From the NCBI RefSeq assembly GCF_030272615.1, contig NC_081405.1, forward strand, positions 154,735,613 to 154,799,612: a stretch of DNA of 64,000 bases, written 5' to 3'. The notes below the pieces were generated by a model. It was not told the origin of the DNA, made no database searches, and saw only the letters and a list, made by a program, of their open reading frames with translations. A program made the position numbers and the translations under genes. Positions 23,644 to 35,445 of the stretch are shown here, in pieces; position 1 is the stretch's first letter; every line of letters starts with the position of its first letter. The DNA is from Cryptomeria japonica (taxonomy: Eukaryota > Streptophyta > Pinopsida > Cupressales > Cupressaceae).

Positions 23644-24240
23644 TTCTTATTGCAAGAGATAAATTCTTACTGCAAGAGCCAAATCCTTTTTATAGAGAAA
23701 AATGACATAGTGGTACTAAACAAGGGTCCAAAAATCTCCCATTTATAAAAATAATTTGTCTGACTGCGCCTTGATAATCACCAACATTTTCAACTTGCTT
23801 ACTTTATTATGCCATTAAAGGTTGTACATATATAATATATTTAATTTGTTGCACATGGTTACTAAAAAAATTATTTGTACAATATATTTAATTTGTTTGT
23901 TCCATGTGGTCAAATGTTCAACTGCCTTTTATATTATCAACATGTTAATATTTTTGTTTCTTTACAATTATAATACTCTATGTTCTCTAATATCAAGGTA
24001 TCTATGATTATACATATGTTTCATTTGCAAAATCATTTTATTCATATTATTCTTTCTAATTATATTATGAACATTATCATTATAATACTTTGTGTTCTCC
24101 AATATCAAGGTTACACACATTTTATTAGTGAAATCATTTTGTTCATATTATGCTTTCTAATAGTAAAAGTAATAAAAATGTAAATAAATATTTTAGATTG
24201 CACATGTTTCATTTGGGATAATGCTCACCATCATATATAT
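23644..24240 (-). promoter_or_regulatory. Upstream region of the truncated terpene synthase copy
   Basis: The first 200 bases match 5281-5480 closely. The rest is a diverged relative of 5480-5690, with an internal duplication of 'aatatatttaatttg' at about 23834 and 23881. It is no longer attached to a complete gene. Confidence 0.55.
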
Positions 24241-24777
24241 AAAGATTATATATGTATCATTTGTGAAATAATTATAAAATTTTAAAATACTTTAGAATAC
24301 AAATATTTCATTTGTGGAATTGTTTTATTCATATTAGGCTACTCCTTTGAATAATAAGCTACCTTGTAGCCTTTATTTAATTCTAGTGAGCACATATAGG
24401 GAGATTGGTGAGATCTTGTGTTGTAGATGGTCTCATAAATCATTAAAATTCTAAACAAATCCATCACAATTCTCAAAGATTAATGTCTTATCCATTTTTA
24501 TTTTGTTCTTAAGATAAAATTCTAAATTATTAATTATCGTATCTTCTAAATCAATTAAATGTAAGTAAAATTATACTTAAATTTTATTTATTTAATTACC
24601 CTAGATTTTTATGAGAGGGATTTTATTCCCTTAAAAATGGAACGTAGACAACCTTTAAATTAAAATTTATACAAATTTATACAATAATTATGATTACTTA
24701 ACAGACTAAATAGAATGTTTTCAATAATCCAACATACCTCCTTAAAAAACGCTTTCCTACTACATGTCATTTGCAAT
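24241..24777. other. AT-rich intergenic sequence, nothing recognised
   Basis: No defendable gene or repeat. It ends at the target site of the LINE insertion. Confidence 0.5.
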
Positions 24778-25539
24778 AAGTATTAGATAATATTCTTCTT
24801 TTTTGTTTTAAGCAAATTGCTACCATGGGGTAGCACCCTTTTCATTAAAACAAAGATAAAGTTACAAACAGGTTAACAGAAGGAGAAGATTAGGGTCCTA
24901 ATAGCTTCAATGACTTCCTCATATCTCTCCAACTCCAACTAATCAGATGGGAACATGCTCCCATTTACACTCATCATATATTATTCATGTGTTTCTAAAT
25001 TATTTCTACTTAAACCATCCCTCAAGACCATTATGGTATTTACCATGTCCTTGTTTTTCATTATCTCTTCTATTTCAAATGCATTAGCTACTATTCCTTG
25101 AAAAGCATTAGGCTTTAGCCTTGTTAGTGCCTTTACTGCCATCTCCCTCAGTTTGGGGGCTACAAAATTGTTGACTAACTTTTCTGTTGCTTCGTGGTCA
25201 CTTGTGATCCTAGCTACATTATAGACAAACCGTTCAAGAAAAGTGGCATTGTGAGCATGGGGAGCATGGGGAGCATTGAGCACCTTGTCCCCAATTATCT
25301 TCTAAATTGCATCTCCCTCGATCATAAATGCTTACTTAATCTACTTCACCACAGACTCCTAATTGCAGTTGCATTCACACTCACGGATAGAGATGAATTT
25401 CTTCCATTTCTAAAATGAAAACATTCTATGCCTTTTGATCACAGGCGATGATTAATGACATTTCACTCTAATCAATGGCATGATCAGAAAGGAAGTCTAC
25501 ATCCGTAGTTTCCTCTCTGTATATGTATCTGACATTATA

Positions 25540-25965
25540 TTTGCCTAAATCCTCTAGAATATCATGGATTCCTTTCGACCACTTGGAGCACTGTCTGTGA
25601 TTAAAGTACAGATAGCATTCAGTGAGTACCCTTCAATGTCTAGATTGGCTATTCCTTCATCTCTGCACAGCATCGGACCAATAAGAAGGGCAATATACTT
25701 TGTGTCATTATTCATGTCGTCAGGCAACTTGATAGACCCTCCTCATATTAAAATTCCTCTTCTTCTTTTTTTCACATATCATGCTCTGGAGTGGCTTGGA
25801 TTTTCTTGTATCACACTGTCAAAGTCCATTTTGAGCCTTCCTCGAGGAGGAAGGTACCATTTGGCGTCCCTTTGCTTTATATTATTTATGATTATGTCTC
25901 CCCTCAGTGGAATTAGATGTGGCCATTCTTTTGCCATGTGATCATCCAACAAGGTATACATGTAC
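25540..25965 (-). pseudogene. LINE RNase H domain
   Basis: The start has WYLPPRGRLKMDFD, the signature of plant L1 C-terminal RNase H domains (W..P..G..K.NFD), followed by a sheet-forming region to about 25560. RNase H would remove RNA during second-strand synthesis. Stops are present. Confidence 0.65.
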
Positions 25966-26507
25966 TGCGGTTACTTCTCTGCCACCTTAGAGTTAATATG
26001 TTCACTAACTACCACGTCTCTTTTGTTTATGACTGATATCAAGGTGTTGTCTTTCTCCTCAAAAAATTGAGAATTTCTCTCTTTCCAAAGTGTCCATATT
26101 ATTGTAGCTGGGATGGCATAACATAGCCCATTCCATACCGCACCCTTTTGTAGGTTTGGCTAACATGTAAATATCTCCCTAAGTGATGTCGGAGAGGCCG
26201 TGAAAGTTTAATTTTCTCATAAAGATATTCCAACATTCCAACATTCTTGGGCCATCTCACACTAAACAAACAAGTGATTTAGAGTTTCCTCACACAATTG
26301 GTATCTAAATTGGTATTGAAATCGTGGATTTTTATTTTTTTTTAAATTTTTGGTAGCCTAGTGTGGCAGTGTGATTCCCAATTTTCGCTACACACCAAAA
26401 TATTTCATCCTCTCTCCTAGCAAGCACAATATGTCTTGTTGTTAATTCCTCTCTTATTATTTTTTTATAATCGGCATCCAAAATATCCAAATCCTTCCAC
26501 TAGAAAG

Positions 26508-27212
26508 TGTTGGTGTAGGTTTTTTATTTTCCTTATGTTAGGGAGTATTTATTTTTTCCTACACATATTTTATTAAGCTTGCTTAGGTTATTAGGAGTGG
26601 TTAATATGAGGACACATGGTGAAATACTTCAACTACATGTGTAACTCTCCACCTCACATGGGTAGTTGAGTTACACACCCTCTTTTGGCTTGTTGTGCCA
26701 CCTCTCATAACCACTATTTTGTCATTTCCTAAGTGGCTTATGGGGTAGTTGGGTTTCTCACCTTCTTTTGGCTTGTTGTGACACCTCTCATAACCACTAT
26801 TTTGTCATTTCCTAAGTGGGTTATGGGGTAGTTGGGTTTCTCGTCCTCTTTTGGCCTTATGTGCCAACTTTCTCAACTCCTTTCATATCTTCATGTAAGG
26901 AGGTTATGCCACATGTTTTGGCTTTTACCACCTCCCACTTTTTATGGGGAATAGGAGTTAATGCACCCTTTGGATGTATATGCTCTTATTTTTCTATATA
27001 ATAAGCATTATACTCTCACCTTCACTAGTTCAGTGATAGCCTGGTGAGAGTGTTCTTTCAAATTCTCTTCTTTGTCTCTATTTTTCTCCCGTATCAGAAT
27101 TATCTTAATTCAACTATTTTGATCTTCGATCATCTATTGCTTGGGGAGTTGCATATGATCTATGACCAACATCAAATCCTGGCTCGGTTCTTGCTTCTCG
27201 CAGAATCTAACA
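26508..27212 (+). mobile_element. Solo LTR inside the LINE
   Basis: 705 bases starting TGTTGGTGTAGG and ending CTAACA, flanked by the 5-bp duplication GAAAG (26503-26507 and 27213-27217). A TATA-like box (ctatataataag) near 26993 suggests plus orientation. The LINE reading resumes on both sides. A solo LTR arises by recombination between the two LTRs of an element; the family was not identified. Confidence 0.75.
26679..26860. repeat. 82-bp tandem duplication in the solo LTR
   Basis: Two almost identical units start near 26679 and 26761 (tcttttggcttgttgtg, ataaccactattttgtc), followed by a partial third near 26844. Such repeats in the U3 part of LTRs often carry promoter elements. Confidence 0.85.
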
Positions 27213-27499
27213 GAAAGTGGTTGTCCTATTGTTACATTCAACCTCCATATAATCCCTAACTTTTTCCTAATTATCATCCCTACTATCTCTCTTACCCTTT
27301 CCATACCAGGGAGATCAATTGATAGTTTATAATCGTTCCATGAATCCTTCCAGAAATCCACCTTCCTCTCATCTTTGATCCTCCATGATACATGATTGGT
27401 GACAATTTGTCTACATTTGCACATAAAGTTCCATATGGCTAACCCACCTGGTGGGTTAGCAATAGTCAATATTCGTTCTAAGTTGTCTTCATCCAGGTA

Positions 27500-28200
27500 T
27501 TTCTTTTGTATAACTTGACTTCACAATGTCTCTAGCTCTTTGTACATCTGCCAAATCAAATCTGCCACCAATTCTTTGTTTTGTAACAGTATGCCTCTTA
27601 CCCCTAATCCATCGGCCTCTTTAAATTTTTTGATAATATTCCATGCCACTAGGGGGATCCTAAGTTTTTTGTTCACTCTATCCCACATGAATTTCCTTAA
27701 CTGATTGGCAATGACCTGTGCCAATTTTCTTGTTATTTCCACTATGGATAGCATGCAAATAAGAATGGCAGCTAGAACTACCTTTATCATCATTATTCCT
27801 CATGTCGTGGTAAGTCATCTACCCTTCCAACATTTTATTTTATTCCTATAATTTTCTACTATTTCCTTCCACATATTGTTTCTTACTGATCCATAGAATA
27901 GTGGTGCTCTGAGATATATCATAGGAATCTTTTACACCACATATCATTCCAATTCTCCTTTGCATTGTATGGCCTATGTTAAAGAAATGGATCCTTGATT
28001 TATCTTTGTTGATATGTTGTCAAGAAGTTGTGCAATAGTCTTCCAGGACCCATTTAATATTTGCAACTTTGTTTAGAGAATCTTGTCTATACAAGATTGT
28101 ATCATCAATGAAGAGTTGGTGTGTGAATGACAGAATCAATGGAAGCACTTTAATTTTGTTCCATGCATCTGATCTACACATTGCAGAAATCCTTTTGCTT
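27500..28200 (-). pseudogene. LINE reverse transcriptase, C-terminal part
   Basis: The catalytic FIDD box, equivalent to FADD/YADD, is at 28112-28101. Downstream is the RT thumb-like segment ending in LIWQMYKELETL near 27521. It would copy the LINE RNA at the target site. Truncated at its start and carrying stops, so non-functional. Confidence 0.75.
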
Positions 28201-28214
28201 AAGTATTAGATAAT

Positions 28215-28468
28215 CTTTACTTTAGCTAACTAACCAAAATATATTTCTTAATTTTAAACATACTATAAAGTTATCAAGGACCTCCATCAAATGTCTCACT
28301 GAATTATTATATAGAGTACCATTAGAAAGGAACTCCAATTAATTGGTAAAATCGGAAATCTAATTATATTAGTAAAATATCTCTTAGTTCAGCAAAAGGG
28401 AAACTTATATCATAAATAGACATTGCTAAACAATATTGATAAGTTGCATGGTTATCATTTGAGAATAT
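28215..28468 (-). pseudogene. 3' end of a further terpene synthase copy
   Basis: The blocks 'ttattatatagag', 'aaggaactcc' and 'gttgcatggttat' match 1385-1540 of the intact gene, that is the 3' UTR and the last codons around the stop (ATAACCATG). Homology ends at 28468, where a Copia LTR begins. The rest of this copy has been lost or moved; its upstream flank seems to survive at 48150-48330, after the nested insertions. Confidence 0.6.
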
Positions 28469-28930
28469 TGTTATGGAAGTAGAAGCAAAAATCCAAAAAA
28501 TAAATATTGCAGCACAAATTAGATGCAAAGAAATAATGAAGAAAATAAATAGAATAACAAAATAACACACAAGACACAAATTTATGCGGTAAAACCTTGA
28601 CAAAATACCAAGGAAACAACCACGGGGCAAGGTATCAATATTCTTATTACTCATGAGAAAATATTTACAAACTTCATAGTATCTTCTCTCTTATAGTTTG
28701 AATTTGCAAATACAACATCAATTAAAATTTTGCTAGGTTCACAAGCAACACAAATATATACAGAAAAACTTCTAAATGAAACCACCAACAAACACAAAAA
28801 TAACCCACTCAATTCTTTAAAAAAAAAGTAGAAACTTTCTCACAAAGAAGTGTTATTCTAAAGGTGAGAAGAAAATAGAAATTTTGTATTTCTATTATTT
28901 CTAGTTTCCAAATGTTGTCATTATCCAACA
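28469..28930 (-). repeat. 3' LTR of C1
   Basis: Read on the minus strand it starts TGTTGGATAA next to a polypurine tract (aaggtggagat, 28942-28931) and ends CATAACA. Length about 460 bases. Confidence 0.7.
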
Positions 28931-29319
28931 ATCTCCACCTTGACAACAATTTACTCGATACCTTCCCAAAACCACTCATCACCCCTTTTGCAAGCCAAGA
29001 GAAGCCCCAATCCACTTTATCTTCTCTACCAATACTGGTTTAGTAAACATGTCTGCACATTTTTTAGGTGTATTAACTTTCTCAAGGATTACTCCACCTC
29101 CATCAATAACCTATCTTACAAAATGGTACTTAATTTCAATAAGCTTAGTTCTACTATGATAAGCTAAATTTTTAGCCATTTGATGAATAACACTTTAACT
29201 ATCACAAAATACAATCACTGTGTCCCATACTTTCCCAAGCTTAGCCAAAAATACTCTTCAACCAAATTTTCTCTTTACATGCATATGAGACAGCCATATA
29301 CTCTACCTCAATTGTGGAT
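28931..29319 (-). pseudogene. C1 RNase H C-terminal region
   Basis: Minus-strand translation shows EVEYMAVSYACKE, IHLAKN and KYHFVR, which are the conserved Copia RNase H blocks of the Tork group. The matching N-terminal portion lies at 33776-33929 beyond the hAT insertion. Fossil. Confidence 0.78.
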
Positions 29320-29337
29320 CAGAGTTTACTTTAGTGG

Positions 29338-29775
29338 CAATTATTCGCCAATGGCGAATATTTCACGTCACCGACTTGGAAAATGGTGAATATATTGTAC
29401 CGATCGGGGGTGGCCATGTCGCCCGAACTTTATAAATATTCGTCAAATGCACAGTCCAATCGCCCATTGTTTTATGTAATTAATTGTATCTCTATCAATA
29501 TTTCGCCAATAGAATTTGTGTTTTTCAAACGGTAAATTCAATATTTTCGCCTACACTTTCTGAGGTTGTCTTAATAGATGGCCATAATTCACCAATAGCC
29601 ATATAAAGATTTATTGGCCTACAGGACCCAATTCGCCTGGAATTTTGCGGAAGCGTGTATCAATTCACCCCAATTTTCGGCAATTCTATTATAATTGCCA
29701 ATTAATTGGACGACCCATAATTGTCTCGAAAATTACATAAGACGTGTTATAGTTAAGTGTGATTCGCCAAATATT
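29338..29775. repeat. Left subterminal ATTCGCC motif array of the hAT element
   Basis: TTCGCC or close variants occur at about 29345, 29430, 29460, 29504, 29546, 29630 and 29763, the first as a palindrome TTCGCCAATGGCGAA. In Ac-like elements repeated short motifs in this position bind the transposase. Confidence 0.75.
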
Positions 29776-29869
29776 TGTATACATATAAAATTATTGCCGA
29801 AATCACCAAATAAGGATTGGTATAAATATAGTCAAATATCATATTTATCTCTACACAATTTGGTCGGTT

Positions 29870-30430
29870 CTGAGCTCTCGATTCAGATCACTAGCGAAGT
29901 TTCAGACCAGGAACAACCATTGTTGTTGACTGCATTGGCGACTGCTAGTGACCTAAAGGTAAGTGATCATATTTTTGAAGTGTTATAATATTATTCTGAA
30001 TTCATGTCTATATGTTTGTATTGTTGAGTTTATTTTGTATTTCTCTCAGGAACTTACCTGAAAATTTGAATTTGAAACGACTTTCTTGCACCCCCGAATC
30101 TGGATTCATCCCTTCCAAATTGCCCATAATCAACTTCGTGATGCAACTGTCGAAACCAACAAAGGCCACAGTGGTACTAATATTCCTTATCTGACTAAAT
30201 CCCTTGTCTAACACCTACGCATGCTCGATCATCTTTGCCTGACTTCCACCAATCCTATTCTCTGGACGATCCTCCCATTTCCACCTGATATCTCAAGTTT
30301 GAACGAGAGCATATCCTTCAGGGAAAACAACTATGGATGGTTGATGCTAACCAATCCCCTGCCTTAGAAGCGAAGATGAATCTCCACCCTCCACGACCCC
30401 TATCTCCCTTAATTTCAATAGCTTCCTAAA
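29870..30430. other. Possible captured or decayed gene segment in the hAT element
   Basis: GC content is higher than the surroundings. On the plus strand a good splice donor (AAAG|GTAAGT near 29958) and acceptor (TTTCTCTCAG near 30048) are 90 bases apart, yet the joined plus-strand frame stops at once. On the minus strand 30214-30008 encodes an unrecognised peptide (NISTTVAFVGFDSCITKL). It could be a host fragment carried by the transposon; I do not recognise a function. Confidence 0.3.
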
Positions 30431-30524
30431 AGGGAAAAACCCTAGTTAAAACTCGTTTCTTTTTCTTTCTTTCTTTTATTAAAAACATTCATTTATTCAT
30501 TTATTAAAACCTTTCATTCCTGGC

Positions 30525-31760
30525 AGTGCTCACACGTGTCTCTAAGTCTATTCTGAGGACTTTTTGAAGAAACCTATGTCCTTCACAACTTCGGCCCGAA
30601 ATAGTGCTTATGTCATCGATTAAAATTAATTAAGTATAGACTTAGAGTTAATTAAGTATACAATTTATAATAGTTAATTAATTATTAGACAATGCTCAGA
30701 CGTGTCTCTATTCGGCAATTTTTTTAAGAAACCTTTATCCTTCAAAACTTTGGGCCGAAATAGAGCTTATGCCATTGATCTGCGATCATCCAACGGTCAT
30801 TAAGTTGATTGATTAATTTAATATTTAAATCTAAGTAATGAATAAATTTATACTTTATTTATTTGCATGTATTTTTAGTTCTCTATTGGTTAATTGTTGA
30901 ATTAGTTTGTAGATCTAGGGTTAGTGGTTGGATCTTTAGGGTTTACAAATAGGTCAATATTTAGCATGCATAGATGTATGTACCTATTATGTGATATATA
31001 TATATATATATACACACTATGATGTTATAGACGATTATGGATGTATTTATGATGCCTATATGTAATCATTTTAATCCATGTTCTTCTGAATATGATGCTA
31101 TGGATTATGACCTAACCTTTATATTGAAAACGCCACAAGATTGAGAGGGGGGTGAATTAGTCTAAACCAAATCCTAAACTTCTTTAATCAAAAGTACTTA
31201 TCAAATATCATTAACAAATTAAACATCAATGCAAGATGAAACAAAAAAACACCAAGCACATGAAAACCATAATTTTTACCTGGAAAACCCAGTGTGGGAA
31301 AAACCATGGTGAGAATCACACTCGCAATATAAATATAATAAAAATTAAAATTAATGACTTTCATATTTTACCCCATCGTGCACTTCTTTTGATATCAACA
31401 GTCTAGATCTCTATGTGATTGTGCTTTTAGATCAAGATTCTCTTTCACCTTAACTCCGCAACCTCGTTGCACACATGACGCATGGGCCCTAATGACATCG
31501 GGCTCTTCTTAAGTGGACCAATAAGATTATGCATGCTGGAGGTCAAAGGACGCGTCAAAAAGGGTTGGCCCAATCTATCCTCCTCGTTAATTAAGTATAC
31601 AATTTATAATAGTTAATTAGACAATGCTCAGACCTATCTCTATTCTGGTGAATTTTTGAAGAAACCTTTGTCCTTCATAACTTTGAGCTGAAATAGAGCT
31701 TATGTCGTTGATCTGTGATCATCTAATGGTCATTAAGTTGATTGATTAATTAATTACAAA
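30525..31760. repeat. Three related segments inside the hAT element
   Basis: Copies at about 30525-30660, 30690-30830 and 31590-31760 share 'caatgctcagac', 'aagaaacctttgtcc', 'gaaatagagcttatg' and 'ggtcattaagttgattga'. The second and third are closest, at about 170 bases. Between them lies a Copia LTR fragment. The pattern fits local duplication before or after capture by the element. Confidence 0.7.
31130..31460 (-). mobile_element. Copia LTR 3'-part fragment
   Basis: On the minus strand it has GGTTTTTCCCACACTGGGTT and then TTCACCCCCCTCTCAA, the same closing blocks as the LTRs of the Copia elements at 39227 and 59801. Only the U5-side of an LTR is present. Confidence 0.55.
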
Positions 31761-31876
31761 TATAGACTTATAGTTGACTAGCACTTGCATCTCATTGTAT
31801 GGATAGACGAAAGAAATTTAAAGATAAAATTTAATGTAGTTTAATGTTACAAGTGAATAAATGTAGGCAGCCAAGG

Positions 31877-31906
31877 AAAGGCCATCTACAACTGCAGATG
31901 GCCTTT
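31877..31906. repeat. Short perfect hairpin AAAGGCCATCT/AGATGGCCTTT
   Basis: Eleven-base arms and an eight-base loop. Just after it, 'ccctttagctac' is repeated directly within 30 bases. Significance unknown. Confidence 0.8.
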
Positions 31907-32880
31907 GAAAATCCCTTTAGCTACCTCCTCTTATTTGAAAGTCCCTTTAGCTACAAAGAAATCTGTTGTGTTGCTATAAACACGGTCTTCCTGAAATATT
32001 CTCCACTCGGTGTCATTAAGCCTATATCTTATGAACACACATGAAAAAACTACATATGGGCATTCCATTTCTCATATTGTTTTTGAACAAGTGTAGAGGG
32101 AAATATAGTAGTATATTCATGAACTAATTGAAAAACTACAAAAAGAAAGTCTACATTCTTTCACCATGAAACCATCCTACACACTAGACAAAACAAAGCC
32201 CCATTTCTAGTTCTACTCTCCCTGGAGATGACAAAATTACAGAATCCTTCTTTACGGCCTTGATATTCCTTTTATAATCATAAGGAATGAAACAAGCAAC
32301 TGGCCTTTTACAAGAATGTGTAACATGTATTGAAATGTTGTAAAACCTCAAGGCCAATATTCATGAAAGCTTTGGTTTAGAGACACAAAAAAGCTTCCAT
32401 GAATGTGACCTAGCTTCTGAGGCATGCCACTATCACACATTTGTGGTTATTGATCCAAACAATACCAGGATATAAGATTCTCATTGCATTTCTTGGTAGG
32501 GGAGAACTTTGAGAGTTCTGATCAAGCAGGGATGCTTGAATCCAAAAGCGCATCTCCTATGTCTTCACCCAACTTTATCTCTGCATTCTACCCATTATAA
32601 GGGGGACATGGCAGTTGCCAGAGAGATCAAAATTATTTGCAACTATAGTCGAAGCCTGTAGTTGTACTTGAGCCTTTTAATAACCCTCTGGTTATCTTTG
32701 GCTATTTTAATAACGCTCTGGATACAAGGTAAGTCAAAAAAATTCTTTACTTCATGGCATTTGCAAACCTTTAGCCATATCTCTTTATGACAGAATTCAG
32801 TTGCACCTTCTATGCACTTCATTTTGAAACCTCTGCAAGAAAAACAACACTTCCTAAAAACTTATCTCTAGAAAATGTCT

Positions 32881-32957
32881 ATCTTCTACATTCTAAAATG
32901 CAGCATGCGAATGATATAACTTTTATCTTCTACATTCTGAAATGCAGCATGCAAATA
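32881..32957. repeat. 44-bp tandem duplication
   Basis: 'atcttctacattct' followed by 'aaatgcagcatgc' occurs twice, starting at 32881 and 32925. Confidence 0.85.
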
Positions 32958-33404
32958 ATGACCCTATTTCTCAATTTGCAAAGTGGCGGCAATTGACTGT
33001 CAGGTATATACTTTGGATTATTCCATATACTAGATTATTCTGTGTGAGATGTACTTTTCTTCCATTCCACAAGAAAGCTTTCATTCCAATAGTCCTAACA
33101 CCTGTACATGACTCACAAACCTCAACACAGATTAATATTGGTAGCTTCTCATTGAATATTAAATATGTGTTATCCTCTGTATTTTTCTTCCTCTGACACA
33201 CACAATGTTTTGAGTTTTCTATGCAAAAGGATAGCAGAGAATCCTCGATCAAGATTTCATACATGCCAAAAAGTAGATTTCTAAAAGATTTCATACACAT
33301 ATGTAGGACACTTACAGCTAAGATGTGATGTGTTTACTATATTAGTTTTTTCTCGAATTAGTAATGGAAGATTAGCCTTAATTATTCTACAATTTTTATG
33401 TGAT

Positions 33405-33725
33405 TGAAAAAATATTCGCCAATGTAATTATTATTTTCCCTCAAAAATAATGAATGATTTGCCTTAATTTTTCCACATTTTTCATGCAACATGAACAAAA
33501 TTGTCAATATAATTATTATTTTTCCCCAAAAATAATGAAATATTTGCCTTAATTTTTCAAAAAAAATCATGCAAAAGAAAAAGATTCGCCAATAAAATTA
33601 ATATTTTTTCCCAACAAGATTGAAAAATTCGCCAACGGAATTTAATATTTTTCCTCTATTTAAAAAAAAAAATCGCCAAAAAAAATTAATATTTTCCCCC
33701 AAAACATCGAAAGATTCGCCACGAT
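33405..33725. repeat. Right subterminal ATTCGCC motif array of the hAT element
   Basis: TTCGCCA at about 33415, 33585, 33630 and 33716, with weaker forms (tttgcctt) between, set in a repeating frame of 'attattttccc...aaaataatga' of about 60-80 bases. The repeating frame suggests the array grew by local duplication. Confidence 0.75.
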
Positions 33726-33929
33726 TTTACACCTTTACCCAGGGGGGGTTTCTTAAAGTTATCCCTATTGTGGATAAAGCAACTATTTCTTGAAGCTTTG
33801 ACATCCAACAAATAGCTCCACTTGCAAGAGTAAAGACATAACCTAATGTAGATTTATTTTATCTAAAACACCTACAAAATTAGAATTAACATAACCACAT
33901 ACTAAACCATTGCAACCATTATAGGTGAT

Positions 33930-35362
33930 TGGTGCAGGAGCGCCCAAGTCAAAGTTGGTCAAAGTATTAGGGTCATGTTTATTGTTCATTTGATGTAATA
34001 AGGTCATATTAAGACCATTTGTGCATGTTTTAGTTCATGTAGGGTCATTTAGTGCAAAAATGCTAGTGTTGTCAAAAAAATTGTCAAAGTTGCTTAGCAA
34101 CTTGACAACTTTTGGAATGTGAACGGTCATTTTGTTTAAAAATTAGTTGTGGTCATTGGAATTCAGTCCAAGACATGTTTAAATAGCCTCCAAATGGTCG
34201 AGGCATGGTTGTTAAACTATTTGTGTGGAATAAGAAATAAATTATACTCTTTTTTTCTATAAAATTAACAGTTTTATGTACTTTTTATGTGTGTTGTGCG
34301 GTCTGTATAGGAAGATAAGACGGTGAGACCCAGTGTAAATCAAAGGGATTTGATTCTTCTTTAATTTTCAACTAGTTTGGTTTGATTCCATGAATAATTA
34401 AGCAAGTTCTAACCTTTTCTTTTTAGGTCTACCACTTGTAAACCCTAGGTGGCAAGGGTTTGTAGCCAAAATGTAAACAATACTCCATTCCACCATACAA
34501 TAATTTGCCCAAACTTGTTGGAATGGAATATTTTAGGTTTTTTTTCATGTTTCTTTTTAATTTGTTGAAAAGGATGGAGTTGTGAGGGGCTTTGTTCAAC
34601 CCTAAGCCTCACATCCCTATGTGCTAGGCTAGTTAAGAAGACAAATTGAAAGGATAGCAAGAGACAAAGAAGTTTCAATGAAAATAATGGTGGATTATGA
34701 GCATATATGATGTGTGAAGACCCTGCATATTGGAGAGAGGAGTTTGGGAATTGATTTGTTGATACTTGCTTTGTAAAAGTGGGCTAATTGAGTCCTAGTG
34801 CAGTGAGAAAACCTCATTTTTTATAGACGTTCTCTAAAAAACCACAGTCATTTTGAGATATTATTTAGATCTCCCAAAGGGTATTTGAATATGGTCTTCA
34901 TTTGTGAAGAAAAGGCCTAAGAAAAAGGTTATTTTCACCAATCCTAAATTGAAGGGCTATTGGGCCTCTAGGAGCAAGATAGGGGTTAGACCTTAAGAGG
35001 TGTCTTCAAACTTCTTGGGTAGAAAAATTAGGTTGTATACACCATATTCATAAGGTTTGGGCCTTTTACAAGTTGTGGAATAGAGGAAAGTTTGTTTGGC
35101 ATAAGGTGCCCTTGGAAAGCTTAGTTACTCATTCATCGTTGATGCTTCTCATACAAAGGATCAGACCTTAAGGTAAATTGGAAGTGTCATGATTGTTTGA
35201 GGGGTGAGAGAAGACAGAGTCTTTAAGCACTCATCATTTTCTAACTTAGTTCCAAGGTTGAATAGGTGAGTTGGGAGAAAGATACCCCTTGACAACTAAG
35301 AGGTGACACTACAAAGTGGTCATTGTGATTGTTTTGAATCTTACACCTCCTTTGTTGCATCA
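33930..35362 (+). repeat. 5' LTR of G2
   Basis: Starts TGGTGCAGGAGC and ends TTGCATCA just before the primer binding site. About 1.43 kb. Confidence 0.85.
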
Positions 35363-35445
35363 AAGTGGTATCAGAGCATCGGGTTCTGATAGGAAAAAAA
35401 AAAACTGGTTGAAGAATCAGATGGTTGTTGTAGACAAGGACAAGA

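Larger units (their letters stand above)
24792..28200 (-). mobile_element. L1-type LINE, 5'-truncated
   Basis: Flanked by the 14-bp target-site duplication AAGTATTAGATAAT (24778-24791 and 28201-28214). A T-rich tract at 24792-24812 corresponds to the poly(A) tail of a minus-strand insertion. The interior holds, in minus-strand order, the C-terminal half of a reverse transcriptase, a zf-RVT-like region and an RNase H domain, the layout of plant L1 elements with RNase H. The 5' part (ORF1, endonuclease and most of the RT) is absent, as is usual for LINE insertions. Frames contain several stops and shifts, so it is dead. A solo LTR sits inside it. Confidence 0.88.
29320..33767. mobile_element. 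hAT (Ac-like) non-autonomous DNA transposon, 4.4 kb
   Basis: Flanked by the 8-bp duplication TTGTGGAT (29312-29319 and 33768-33775), the length typical of hAT. The left end is CAGAGTTTACTTTA and the right end, read inward, is TAGGGATAACTTTA; the C-against-T first base matches the well-known asymmetry of maize Ac ends. Both subterminal regions are crowded with ATTCGCC motifs, as expected of transposase binding sites. No transposase or hAT dimerisation domain is visible, so it would depend on a partner in trans. It inserted inside the RNase H region of C1. The interior is a patchwork of repeats, including a Copia LTR fragment. Confidence 0.82.

Noticed and set aside
32787-33300. Short open frames on both strands in the hAT interior
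   Set aside because: Opposed overlapping frames of about 70-110 codons without motifs, expected by chance.
29320-33767. Mutator-like element with a 9-bp duplication ATTGTGGAT
   Set aside because: Nine bases can be read, but the ends CAGAG and TAGGG and the short terminal repeats fit hAT with an 8-bp duplication better, and there are no long terminal inverted repeats.
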